A DNA stretch of 64,000 bases, taken from Chryseobacterium culicis. GTDB taxonomy: Bacteria; Bacteroidota; Bacteroidia; Flavobacteriales; Weeksellaceae. The notes under the pieces were generated by a model. The model was not told the DNA's origin and searched no databases. It worked only from the letters and a program-made list of their open reading frames with translations. This document shows, piece after piece, positions 42,644 through 51,573 of this stretch. Positions within the stretch are counted from its first letter, which is position 1; each line of letters begins with the position of its first letter. The position numbers and the translations under genes were made by a program. The stretch is from NCBI RefSeq assembly GCF_002979755.1, contig NZ_PCPP01000001.1:2140665-2204664 (forward strand), read 5' to 3'.

Positions 42644-44476
42644 TTATTTTTCAGTATACAATTTCGGAATTTTATTCACGATTTTAATTACTCTTTCAAA
42701 ATCGAGTCCTAAAGTATCCAGGTACCATCTGATATTCTGATAACGGGGAGTATTTTCTATTCCCACAAGTTCTAAGGCTCTTTCTCTTGTTATTTGCCCT
42801 TCTCTAATCTGATTACTTCTGAACGTGTCATGCTCTGTAAAGCCAGCTACAGTATAATATACATAATTATAAAAAGCTGCTGTACCATCACCAATTCTCC
42901 AGGTAGTAGTAGTATCTATTGCCTTTTCCCAATTATAATCGTTTAAAAGGGTATTATCCACCTGCTCTTCATCCCATCTCCAATAATCAAAAATGTGGTA
43001 GTAATCCTGTTTTTCTGTAAAACTACGATAGTATTCTCCAGATAGAGTGTCCCAAAGTGAACTATTAAAATATCCCGGGCTCTCCATCATGGCTCTGAAC
43101 CTTTTAGAATGGTATCTCAGCTGCTTCATCGCACCATGGCTGTATACTCTTTTTTCTTCAAAATCAGGTTCAATATCTAAAAATCCTGTTTTAAAGTGAG
43201 TTACTTCTAATGGATTTACTCCCCACAGATTAAGATTGATTCCCGTTTGCTTTTTAATATCTTCTACATGTCTGAAGAAGTGTTTATCTCCAGCGGTTAG
43301 CATTGCCATCATTCCTAAATGAGGTGATTTAAGCCATGCTTCCAGATTCATTCTGATATTCTTTCTTTTGAGTGAGATGTCTGCAGCAACAATAATATTT
43401 TCTACACCAAGATCTGCACACATACGGCTGATATTTCTTCGGCCAAGATCCGTTACCATTCCCCAATCATAGGTATAGGTAACAGGTTTCATTTCCAGTT
43501 CTTTTACAATAAGGTGCAGTCCATAGCAGCTGTCTCTACCTCCTGAAAAGGGAACAATACAATCCAGTTCTTTTCCTTTTCTTCTGTAGGGCTCAACCAG
43601 CTTAAATAATTCTTCTTTCGGTTTAGGATTATTTCTCGGTTTGTAGCTTTTACAATAATTACAGACCCCAGCTTCATCGAATTTTATAAAAGGCATGGTC
43701 TCAGGAAGAATACATTTGGTGCATCTCTTGATATCAAGTTTTTTATATTCAAGCAGGTTTTCTTCAATAGTATTGAATTTAAACTCAGGGATTAAGTCTT
43801 CTACTCTGCTTTTTTCATCTATAACCGTAAGGTTTTCTTTTGAGACAGGAATATCCAGAATCAAGGATTCTTCTTTTATCTGGGTAATGTTTTCGCATCC
43901 TATAATTTTAAGGCCATAGCTTTCTGATGCAAAATAAGTTTTATCCTCATTGTATCCTACGTATAAGCTGCCATTATTAGAGAATAAAAGGAGTTTTCCT
44001 TTTTCAGGCAGAGCAAGAGCGCAGGCAATAACTCCCTGGCATAAAGAAAGTACTTCTTTAGGAAGGTCTTCTATTTTGTTCTCACTATTAGTAAGAAATT
44101 CTTCTGCAATAGCTACAATGGCTTCAGAATCAATTTTTAATTGTCTGCTTACTGATAACTTACTCCAGACTTCGTCTTCGTTAACTATAATACCATTATG
44201 TATCGCACATATATTACCTCTAATCACGGGTTGATTATCTCCCAGTCCGTTGGTAATTAATCTGCTATGTCCTAAAACAATATTGTTATTATAGGGTTTT
44301 ACCTTATTCAGTAATTTTTCAATGCTGTAATCAGCTCTGTTTACCTTATATTGGTTATTTTGATAATAAATCAAACCACTAGAGTCTACTCCTCTTTGTT
44401 CGGAGTGTTTTACCAGAGTTTGAAACTTCTGTTTATTAATACTGGTGTTCGATACGACACCAAAAATTCCACACAT
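42644..44476 (-). CDS. Glutaminase fused to WbpG/PseA-like N-acetyl sugar amidotransferase
   Basis: A 610-residue fusion. Residues 1-215 are a class II glutaminase: Cys2 nucleophile (MCGIFGVV), QRGVDSSG, GHSRLITNG and AIHNGIIVN. Residues about 250-610 are a WbpG/PseA-type amidotransferase: a zinc-like ribbon with Cys252, Cys255, Cys272 and Cys275, then the PP-loop PFSGGRDSCYG at 309-319. In Pseudomonas, WbpG works with separate HisH2/HisF2 proteins that supply ammonia to make acetamidino sugars. Here ammonia would be made in the same chain. The likely product is an amidine on the N-acetyl group of the diamino uronic acid. Confidence 0.85.
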   Translation of the reverse strand: MCGIFGVVSNTSINKQKFQTLVKHSEQRGVDSSGLIYYQNNQYKVNRADYSIEKLLNKVKPYNNNIVLGHSRLITNGLGDNQPVIRGNICAIHNGIIVNEDEVWSKLSVSRQLKIDSEAIVAIAEEFLTNSENKIEDLPKEVLSLCQGVIACALALPEKGKLLLFSNNGSLYVGYNEDKTYFASESYGLKIIGCENITQIKEESLILDIPVSKENLTVIDEKSRVEDLIPEFKFNTIEENLLEYKKLDIKRCTKCILPETMPFIKFDEAGVCNYCKSYKPRNNPKPKEELFKLVEPYRRKGKELDCIVPFSGGRDSCYGLHLIVKELEMKPVTYTYDWGMVTDLGRRNISRMCADLGVENIIVAADISLKRKNIRMNLEAWLKSPHLGMMAMLTAGDKHFFRHVEDIKKQTGINLNLWGVNPLEVTHFKTGFLDIEPDFEEKRVYSHGAMKQLRYHSKRFRAMMESPGYFNSSLWDTLSGEYYRSFTEKQDYYHIFDYWRWDEEQVDNTLLNDYNWEKAIDTTTTWRIGDGTAAFYNYVYYTVAGFTEHDTFRSNQIREGQITRERALELVGIENTPRYQNIRWYLDTLGLDFERVIKIVNKIPKLYTEK

Positions 44477-44597
44477 TTGTTTTTTTTCTTTTTTTAAATT
44501 AAACCTTTATAAATAATATTTATGGAAACTTATATACGTATAATCTGGTTTTATAAAATTAATATTATACATTTTCTAAGGTATTTCAAGTATATTT

Positions 44598-45773
44598 TTA
44601 ATTAGCTATTCCTACTTTGTATCTCTTCTCAGATATAAAAAACATAATCCATATAATACTGCATCTCCAGGAATCAAAAGAATTACTCTTATTGTCTTCT
44701 AAATAAAATAATAAAACAATAATAAATAAAATCAGCATATCCTTATTCCTTTTGGAAATAGAATAATTTCTAAGAAAGAATAATATATATACCGATAGAT
44801 ATAATAACCCTGCTAGTATTCCCAATTCCATCATTGATTCAACAAACAAATTATGTGGATAATTGCTCACATCAGCACCATCAAGTATAAATCCTGAGCT
44901 TCCAATTCCTAATCCAAAAAAAGGATGATTTAATACTGATTCCAATCCTATTTCAAGAAAGTTTCCTCTCACTGATAAGCTCGCATCATCATTACCAGCT
45001 TTAAATATATTAAAGCGTTCAAAATCTACATTTTGAAATGCAAAAGTATAAATATTCTCTCCAAAAATAAGTATGGTAAAAAATAATGTTCCTATTGCAA
45101 ACCCTGTTTTATAATTTATTTTATAATTTTTAAGATTCAAAGTAAAGAAAACGATTAAGGATAGTACCAAATTAATGATAGGCCCTCTTCCTCCAAGTTG
45201 AAATAATAGAAATAATATTGATAATCTGTACACTGCAACATACCATGTTAACTTGCTTGCCAGAGAAAAAATAAAACATGCACAAAGCATAATTCCAATA
45301 ACTAAATAGGTAGGAACTTTATCTACCAACAATTCTGAATCATGAAATATAATAAACATATTATTCAGATACAGATAAAACAATGCTATAATCATTAATC
45401 CTCCAATAATATACATCAATAATTTCAATTCAGAAAAAATAGATTTTTTAAATACAATAATCGGATAAACGACTGTAAACATATTTAAAATAATAGCGAG
45501 GGTTTTGGATTTAGCGTACTCAGTAGATATTGAATACAGATTGGAAACAATAAAGATCAGGCTGAATACAGTAATTAAAATGACAATTGGGCGGTCATGT
45601 TTTTTGAGCGGAACAATTTCACGTATTTCAATAAGTATTAATGCCGTACAAACCAAAAGAGATAATAATGTCAAGTCTATTGGAATAGGTAACCACTTCA
45701 GAGATCCTGAGAAAACAAAAATAAAATAAATAAATACTTTAAAAAATACAAATTTGTCGGTAAATAAAGACAT
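44598..45773 (-). CDS. O-antigen polymerase / ligase-type membrane protein
   Basis: A 391-residue protein with about 11 transmembrane helices. The big loop carries NHPFFGLGIGSSGF and, about 15 residues on, YPHNLFVESMMELG, the Wzy_C superfamily motif. It is probably the repeat-unit polymerase (Wzy), given that wzx lies in the same AT-rich centre. I chose ATG 45771-45773; the longer version starts with TTG. A -7-like box at 45800-45807 could give an extra internal promoter. Base content is lower in GC than the flanks. Confidence 0.82.
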   Translation of the reverse strand: MSLFTDKFVFFKVFIYFIFVFSGSLKWLPIPIDLTLLSLLVCTALILIEIREIVPLKKHDRPIVILITVFSLIFIVSNLYSISTEYAKSKTLAIILNMFTVVYPIIVFKKSIFSELKLLMYIIGGLMIIALFYLYLNNMFIIFHDSELLVDKVPTYLVIGIMLCACFIFSLASKLTWYVAVYRLSILFLLFQLGGRGPIINLVLSLIVFFTLNLKNYKINYKTGFAIGTLFFTILIFGENIYTFAFQNVDFERFNIFKAGNDDASLSVRGNFLEIGLESVLNHPFFGLGIGSSGFILDGADVSNYPHNLFVESMMELGILAGLLYLSVYILFFLRNYSISKRNKDMLILFIIVLLFYLEDNKSNSFDSWRCSIIWIMFFISEKRYKVGIAN

Positions 45774-45799
45774 ATTTCTCAATTAGAATTGGTTTTTAA

Positions 45800-45807
45800 C
45801 AAAATTA
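45800..45807 (-). promoter_or_regulatory. Possible internal promoter box in the cluster
   Basis: On the minus strand TAATTTTG, 26 bases before the polymerase ATG, in one of the few wide gaps (105 bases) of the cluster. The nearest TTG is 23 bases upstream, so the match is partial. Confidence 0.3.
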
Positions 45808-45878
45808 GGCAATTTTCCATTTATTATAATCAATCATGATATGATATAAAATCTTTGTTTTATTGTCATTGTAAGTTC

Positions 45879-47210
45879 CTATTGTTTCGTATTATATTGT
45901 GAAATAAATCTTATATATACTTCCTGATACCATTTTGGGTCTCTGAAAATTCTGTCATTATGCCAAAGTATAACGAAATCACCTTCTACTCTTTTTGTTA
46001 TTTTAAAAAGATTTTCCAATACCTCAAAAGCTTTATTCATAGAATATTTCTGATAATGCCTCAATGTAGCATCCATAACGATCAGAGGCTTCTCTAGAAT
46101 ATTATAAGGTTGATCTTTTTTAAAATTGTACGGGTAAAATTCGTGTGCTGTACCACATTTAAATCCTTCATGTTCTGCAAACCCCATAGTATAATCGACT
46201 TTTACACCACATTTTTCAAGATTTTCAAAAGTTACTCTTCGGTCAAATCTAAGATAATGCTGCCTTGCAAATACAATATCTCTTCCCGATGTATTTCTAA
46301 GCCTCTCTATTTCATCGTTCATAATCGTAACATCTCTGAACGTATTAAAGCCGGGATGAATGCCAAAGAGCATATCTGCATCTGTAATTTTAGACATCAA
46401 CGCTAAAACATTATTATCTATATCCTGTCCTTTATCAAATTGAGATGGCTTTGCTGTCATAAAGAAAAAAACTGATTTTAAGTCATATTTTTTTGAATCT
46501 TTATACAATTGCTCTATTCCTTTAAGGTACTGATCTTCTTTTTTAGAAAAAATAGTTTTTAACATATTCAGTATTGAACTGCATAGTTGTAAAGGTCTTT
46601 TTTCTCTAATAGCTTCTCCAACTAAAGTTTTAATTGATGTAAAAAAGCCATCAAATCTATAAAGATCATCTATATCATGAGTAGGAACAAGTATTGTTGA
46701 CCTTACTGAAGGGGTAAAACTTTGTACTTCATTTTTAAGAATTTTCCTGATCAGAAATGCATATTCATCAACTACAGGTATATTAATCAGATTATATTTA
46801 TAGACTAAGCTATCTGTGTATCTAAATCTGTCAAATTCATCTCGTATTTCAGATGTCCATTCATCATAACAGGATAATAATACGAAAGATAAAGTAATGA
46901 TGTCATAATTGATTTGAATATATCCATTGCTATATTCATACAGGTCATTTATATTTTCATCAATAACCGGAATAGTATAATCGTCATCATATGAAGGTAT
47001 ATATTTCATATGAGCTTTACCGTCTATTAAATTAACCAATTTATCCTGTGAACATAGCTTAAATTTAATTTTTATTCCTTCAACCTGGATAATTACATTA
47101 TCTTCAGATAAAGACTCTAACGTTGGAGAAACGGTATAGCCAAATGCAATTTTCAATAAAAATTTAATTGTATATAATACTGCATTTTCTGTTCGCAAAC
47201 TTTTTAACAT
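45879..47210 (-). CDS. Polysaccharide deacetylase-like protein
   Basis: A 443-residue protein. The first 160 residues are an N-terminal domain of unknown role. From about residue 170 it reads ILVPTHDIDDLYRF, where the THD-x-D pattern is the metal-binding start of a carbohydrate esterase family 4-type barrel; later ADMLFGIHPGFNTF supplies the second histidine, followed by FARQHYLRFD and DATLRHYQKYSM, and DFVILWHNDRIF near the end. Such proteins occur in O-antigen and capsule clusters and may remove acetyl groups from the glycan or a precursor. No signal peptide is seen, so it probably acts in the cytoplasm. Confidence 0.75.
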   Translation of the reverse strand: MLKSLRTENAVLYTIKFLLKIAFGYTVSPTLESLSEDNVIIQVEGIKIKFKLCSQDKLVNLIDGKAHMKYIPSYDDDYTIPVIDENINDLYEYSNGYIQINYDIITLSFVLLSCYDEWTSEIRDEFDRFRYTDSLVYKYNLINIPVVDEYAFLIRKILKNEVQSFTPSVRSTILVPTHDIDDLYRFDGFFTSIKTLVGEAIREKRPLQLCSSILNMLKTIFSKKEDQYLKGIEQLYKDSKKYDLKSVFFFMTAKPSQFDKGQDIDNNVLALMSKITDADMLFGIHPGFNTFRDVTIMNDEIERLRNTSGRDIVFARQHYLRFDRRVTFENLEKCGVKVDYTMGFAEHEGFKCGTAHEFYPYNFKKDQPYNILEKPLIVMDATLRHYQKYSMNKAFEVLENLFKITKRVEGDFVILWHNDRIFRDPKWYQEVYIRFISQYNTKQ

Positions 47211-47238
47211 TATTGTAAATTATAATAGGCTGGTTAAT

Positions 47239-48204
47239 TTATACATTACGCCCCGAAAGAAACAAAAACAATTTTAATAATGAAGAATTTGTTTTAGACA
47301 CTTCAAAATAGGCTTTTTGTTCTGTTCCATACAATCTAAATGCGCTTTCTACATTTTTTATCATACTTCCTTCAAAATCATAAGATTGGGTTTTATCACC
47401 CAAAAATTTGATGGATTCAAAAATCAAGCATGAAAATGAATTTGACTGTCGGAATTTTGGATTAATTGCTGAAATTAAATGATAGGCTGAATTACTATCC
47501 CATATTAAGAAAAGTGAAGTATGTTTATTACCTTCCTCATCATAAGCACTCATAATACACCCCATATTTCTTTCCTTACTGGCTTTATATATTGAGTAAA
47601 ATAATTCTTCGCTATATGATATTTCCTGCCCAACCTCTTTCAAGCATTTTTTATGGAATTGATAAAATTCTTTATAATCTTCATCCAGCTTTACTGATAT
47701 TTTTCCTTTTGCATCTTTAATGCTTTTTCTTTTATCATATGAGAAAGATGCCAATACTTTATCAGGATCAGATATATCCGGTATTACATAAGTATATTTA
47801 GTTGTACACTGAAAGCCAGCCCAATAAAAGGGCAACCAATTGGTAATAGAATAATGAAAATGCTGGATAAAATAATCAAACTGTGGCAATTTTTGAATTA
47901 AGTCTTCCATTACCTTTATCTCGTTACTTATTTTACTACTTTTCTTTGATGTATCTTTGTTAGTTCTTATCCATGGTCCTAAAGTCTGAGTTTGGTGCGG
48001 GAGAGTAAGAATATTAAATTTCTTTTTAACTTTCTTTTTGTAGTAAGGTAATGATCCGATAATAGTATCTCCTTTTTCAGATAATATCACATCCCAATTA
48101 TTTTCTCCGCATACAGCATCCAGCCACCAATATTTTGAAAATAAAGGAATTGACTCTTCATTATCACATAATTCAATATATTTTCTTTTATTTTCTCCTA
48201 ACAT
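47239..48204 (-). CDS. FemAB-like / GNAT-fold acyl- or aminoacyltransferase
   Basis: A 321-residue protein. The start (IPLFSKYWWLDAVCGENNWDVILSEKGDTIIGSLPYY) and the later FYQFHKKCLKEVG, KHTSLFLIWDSNSAYHLISA and YDFEGSMIKNVESAFRLYGTEQKAYFEV are typical of the FemAB-like double-GNAT family. FemX-type enzymes add amino acids to peptidoglycan precursors, and relatives act on polysaccharide precursors. Here it may add an acyl or amino acid to a sugar amine. I chose ATG 48202-48204, directly after a GTG. Reaction not known. Confidence 0.75.
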   Translation of the reverse strand: MLGENKRKYIELCDNEESIPLFSKYWWLDAVCGENNWDVILSEKGDTIIGSLPYYKKKVKKKFNILTLPHQTQTLGPWIRTNKDTSKKSSKISNEIKVMEDLIQKLPQFDYFIQHFHYSITNWLPFYWAGFQCTTKYTYVIPDISDPDKVLASFSYDKRKSIKDAKGKISVKLDEDYKEFYQFHKKCLKEVGQEISYSEELFYSIYKASKERNMGCIMSAYDEEGNKHTSLFLIWDSNSAYHLISAINPKFRQSNSFSCLIFESIKFLGDKTQSYDFEGSMIKNVESAFRLYGTEQKAYFEVSKTNSSLLKLFLFLSGRNV

Positions 48205-48214
48205 CACTAATAAT

Positions 48215-48679
48215 TTATTTTTTAAAAATCATGGATATTTCATCTTCATTCTCAGATTCTATGACAAAGCCAAATGATTTATATAGCGAAATTGCTCCCG
48301 TATTATCAGAAACTACGTTTAAACTTATAATTTTAAAAAAATTTCCAAGCTCAGAAATACTGTCTGATAGGATTTTTTTTGCAAATCCTTTTCCCAAATA
48401 ATTATCTTCTACAGCAATGCCTTTTAAATGAATTTCATTGTTATCTCTTGCTATATAAAGAGCATATGCAATACATACATCATCTTTTATTATGGTATAT
48501 AAGGACCTGTTTTTGTGTGTATATAAGTATAATTTAGTAAGATTATCAATTTGTCCAAATTTTCTGTTATGCAAATTAATAATATTTACAATATCCTTTT
48601 TATCATTTTTTTTATAGACCAGATTCCTAACAATTCTAAAAGACCTGATAACGGCTAATACACTTAATAATTTTTGCAT
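48215..48679 (-). CDS. GNAT-family N-acetyltransferase
   Basis: A 154-residue protein with the GNAT acetyl-CoA-binding segment GIAVEDNYLGKGFAKKILSDSI (V-x-x-x-x-G-x-G-x-A) followed by LNVVSDNTGAISLYKSFGFVIESE, the usual last two motifs. Its N-terminus is lysine-rich and not a signal peptide. It sits 2 bases from the flippase gene and 10 from the FemAB-like gene, so it probably acetylates an amino sugar of the glycan or a precursor. Confidence 0.85.
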   Translation of the reverse strand: MQKLLSVLAVIRSFRIVRNLVYKKNDKKDIVNIINLHNRKFGQIDNLTKLYLYTHKNRSLYTIIKDDVCIAYALYIARDNNEIHLKGIAVEDNYLGKGFAKKILSDSISELGNFFKIISLNVVSDNTGAISLYKSFGFVIESENEDEISMIFKK

Positions 48680-48681
48680 AT

Positions 48682-49965
48682 TTATTTACCTTTAGAAAAA
48701 TGATACGACAATAAGATATTAATTAAATACATGATGGAATATCCCAGTGAAAAGATAATTAAAGTTGTTTTTATATCAAAAAATAATGAACCTAAAACAA
48801 CAATCGTTATATTTAAAGCAAATAAAAAAATCTGCCATAAAAAATCTACTCTTTGTTTTTCTGTAATCAAAAAGACAACAGAAAGAGGATTAGATAAAAA
48901 CTGAAAAAAATACATTGGAGTCATATATCTGGCATAGTATCCTGCAGTAATCCATTTTTCGCCGAAAATAATTCTAAAAATATCCGGAGCAAAAATAAAA
49001 AACAAAATAAAAGGAACGATACTCAGTTTTAAAAGTGTTTTAAGTGTTGTAGTATATATTGTGTGGCAATTCCCAGTACTGATATAATGCCTGGCCGCTT
49101 CTTCTCTGAAAACATTTCCGATTGATCCTGCCATTAGACTGAGTGGCGCTGTAGCAATTCTATTAGCAAATCCATAAAATCCAAGTATAGAATTTCCAAA
49201 GTAATAATTAATTATCAAACCAGGAGCTTCATAAGCTGAAGTGTTAAAGAAATGAGCTGCTACTAAAAATTTCGGAAAATTAATATATCTTTTTGCAACA
49301 TATGAAAGTCTTTTTTTTGAAATCCTGAATGTAGATATATCCTTCCAATTCGCACTCTTTCCATATAAAAACAATGCAGTCAATTGTCCTGAAATCCTTC
49401 CTAATATAAGTCCTTGAGGCCATTTAAAAATCCCAAGCAAAATACTAATACCAGATGTTATAATACTTTCAGAGATTTTATTAAATGATATCTTCTTATA
49501 CTGTCTTTTTCTATTAAACCAGTAAAGAAGTGAGCTTAAATTTGCATTAATAAATACCAATAAAGGTACAAGGAATAAGACAGAAGAAGCATGCGAAAGA
49601 TTAAATGTTTTTTGAAAAAAAGAATTAAAAATAACAATTACCGGCAATAAAAAAATACAGAATACAGCAGAGATTATAGCAACCAAATATAAAATTTGTT
49701 TAGCCCAAATAGAATTTTTCGGCAATAGAATAGCAAGTTCATATCTACCTGTTGCAAATACTGTAAGTACATTAACAATACTTAAAAGTATAGTATAATC
49801 ACCAAAACTTTCGGGGTCATAAACTCTTGAAAGTATTGGTGTTATAAGCAATAGGATTAATTGAGCAAAAGCTGTTCCCGACAATAATGTCAGAATATTC
49901 TTAAAATACTCAGATTTAGACGCTATTGTTTTGTCGATTAAACTATTTATAAATCTTTTGATCAT
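48682..49965 (-). CDS. Polysaccharide flippase (Wzx-like)
   Basis: A 427-residue membrane protein with about 12 helices, starting YFKNILTLLSGTAFAQLILLLITPILSRVYDP, a typical Wzx/PST-family opening. It should flip undecaprenyl-linked repeat units across the inner membrane for polymerisation by a Wzy protein. It overlaps the wlbA-like gene upstream by 4 bases (ATGA), so the two are co-translated. Very AT-rich, as are its downstream neighbours. Confidence 0.88.
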   Translation of the reverse strand: MIKRFINSLIDKTIASKSEYFKNILTLLSGTAFAQLILLLITPILSRVYDPESFGDYTILLSIVNVLTVFATGRYELAILLPKNSIWAKQILYLVAIISAVFCIFLLPVIVIFNSFFQKTFNLSHASSVLFLVPLLVFINANLSSLLYWFNRKRQYKKISFNKISESIITSGISILLGIFKWPQGLILGRISGQLTALFLYGKSANWKDISTFRISKKRLSYVAKRYINFPKFLVAAHFFNTSAYEAPGLIINYYFGNSILGFYGFANRIATAPLSLMAGSIGNVFREEAARHYISTGNCHTIYTTTLKTLLKLSIVPFILFFIFAPDIFRIIFGEKWITAGYYARYMTPMYFFQFLSNPLSVVFLITEKQRVDFLWQIFLFALNITIVVLGSLFFDIKTTLIIFSLGYSIMYLINILLSYHFSKGK

Positions 49966-50978
49966 GTTGATTTCAAGCTATAAATCCTTTCGATAATATC
50001 CACCACTTTCAGTCCTTCTAAAGCATTAGTAGTGATGGTATTTCTGCCTTTTAATACATCTACAACATTTTCAATAATATAATGATGGTTTGCTGCAGAT
50101 CCTTTATAAGCACCATAATCATTTCCAGGGTTTGTTGGAGCTAATTCTGGCATTACATAGTCTTTTATATTACAAACTTCTACTTTGTCCATATATTGTC
50201 CTCCAATTTTCACAGATCCATTCTCTGCAATGATCGTCATAGAACTTTCAAGGTTCTGATTCCAAACAGAAGTAGAATAATTTAATGATCCCATTCCTCC
50301 ATCTACAAAATCAAAGCTAACGAAACCTGAGTCTTCAAAATCAGTAAGCGTTTCATGATTAAAATCTGCAAATTTTGCCTGAATATTAGTAATATCACCA
50401 AACAGCCAGTACATGATATCGATAAAGTGAGAAAACTGGGTAAACAAAGTTCCTCCATCCAGATCTTTCTTTCCATGCCATGATTCCGGCTTATAATATC
50501 GGTTATCACGGTTCCAGTAGCAATTAAGCTGAACCATATATATATTCCCAAGTTTTCCGCTCTCAACCATTTCTTTCACCCATGCGGAAGGAGGTGAATA
50601 TCTGTTTTGCATCACGGCAAAAACTTGTTTATGCTTGTGCAAAGCCTGAAAAATAAGTTTTTCAGCATGCTGTTTTTTCAGAGCCATTGGCTTTTCTACC
50701 ACAACGTGCTTTCCTGCATCTATCACTTTATAAGATTGCTCAAAATGAAATCCGTTTGGAGAAGCGATATTAACTACATCCACTTCAATTCCGGAAGCTA
50801 AAAATTCATCTAGTGATGCAAAAAAGGGAACGTCATAATTTTCAATTCCCAATGCAGATTTATCTTTAACATCAATCAGTCCTACCAACTCACATTCATC
50901 ATTTCTTGAGATCATTTCGGCGTGTCTTTTTCCGATATGCCCGCAGCCCACAACTGCAAATTTTATTTTTTCACTCAT
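49962..50978 (-). CDS. WlbA/WbpB-like UDP-N-acetylglucosaminuronate 3-dehydrogenase
   Basis: A 338-residue Gfo/Idh/MocA oxidoreductase: Rossmann motif VVGCGHIGKRHAEM, VVEKPMALKK (the catalytic Lys region), then LGNIYMVQLNCYWNRDNRYY and GGTLFTQFSHFIDIMYWL, all of which fit WlbA of Bordetella. WlbA oxidises the 3-OH of UDP-GlcNAcA with NAD+. In some family members the NADH is turned over by reducing 2-oxoglutarate to 2-hydroxyglutarate; others, such as Bordetella WlbA, are reported not to need this. It stands with wlbB, wlbC and a 2-hydroxyglutarate oxidase homologue. Confidence 0.88.
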   Translation of the reverse strand: MSEKIKFAVVGCGHIGKRHAEMISRNDECELVGLIDVKDKSALGIENYDVPFFASLDEFLASGIEVDVVNIASPNGFHFEQSYKVIDAGKHVVVEKPMALKKQHAEKLIFQALHKHKQVFAVMQNRYSPPSAWVKEMVESGKLGNIYMVQLNCYWNRDNRYYKPESWHGKKDLDGGTLFTQFSHFIDIMYWLFGDITNIQAKFADFNHETLTDFEDSGFVSFDFVDGGMGSLNYSTSVWNQNLESSMTIIAENGSVKIGGQYMDKVEVCNIKDYVMPELAPTNPGNDYGAYKGSAANHHYIIENVVDVLKGRNTITTNALEGLKVVDIIERIYSLKST

Positions 50979-50988
50979 TTGTATGTTT

Positions 50989-51561
50989 TTAAATTTTTGA
51001 AACTTTGTTATTTTCTAATTTGTATTTTTCTCCACTTTCTTCACAAACGGCAATATTTTCTGCATCAAATTGAAGTCTTTGCCCAAATTCACTCATCCAT
51101 CCCATTTGTCTGGCAGGGTTTCCTACTACCAATGCATAATCCGGCACTTCTTTTGTAACTACAGCTCCTGCCCCAATAAAAGCATACTGACCAATATTAT
51201 GTCCACAAACAATGGTTGCATTAGCTCCTATAGATGCCCCTTTTCCAACATGGGTTTTCAGGTATTCATTCTTTCTGTTGACTGCACTTCTTGGATTTAT
51301 TACATTGGTAAAAACCATTGAAGGGCCTAAAAAAACATCATCATCACATGTTACTCCTTCATAGATTGAAACATTATTCTGAACTTTCACATTCTGTCCT
51401 AAAACGACTTTAGGAGAGATGACAACATTCTGACCAATATTACATTTTTCGCCCAAAATGCAACCTGTCATCAGGTGTGAAAAGTGCCAAATTTTGGTTC
51501 CGTTTCCTATTTGACATCCTTCGTCAATAACGGCTGTTTCGTGTGCAAAAAAATCCGACAT
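50989..51561 (-). CDS. WlbB/WbpD-like sugar N-acetyltransferase
   Basis: A 190-residue left-handed beta-helix protein with near-perfect hexapeptide repeats (IGNGTKIWHFSHL, ILGEKCNIGQNV, VSPKVVLGQNVKVQNNVSIYEG) and the VFTNVINPRSAVNRKNEYL loop typical of WbpD/WlbB. It should acetylate the new 3-amino group, giving UDP-GlcNAc(3NAc)A. Gene order with wlbA and wlbC matches the known pathways. Confidence 0.92.
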   Translation of the reverse strand: MSDFFAHETAVIDEGCQIGNGTKIWHFSHLMTGCILGEKCNIGQNVVISPKVVLGQNVKVQNNVSIYEGVTCDDDVFLGPSMVFTNVINPRSAVNRKNEYLKTHVGKGASIGANATIVCGHNIGQYAFIGAGAVVTKEVPDYALVVGNPARQMGWMSEFGQRLQFDAENIAVCEESGEKYKLENNKVSKI

Positions 51562-51573
51562 ATCTGCTTTATA

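Noticed and set aside
40186..45773. Horizontal island brought by a mobile element
   Set aside because: The centre of the cluster is AT-rich, but I saw no integrase, transposase, tRNA or flanking direct repeats.
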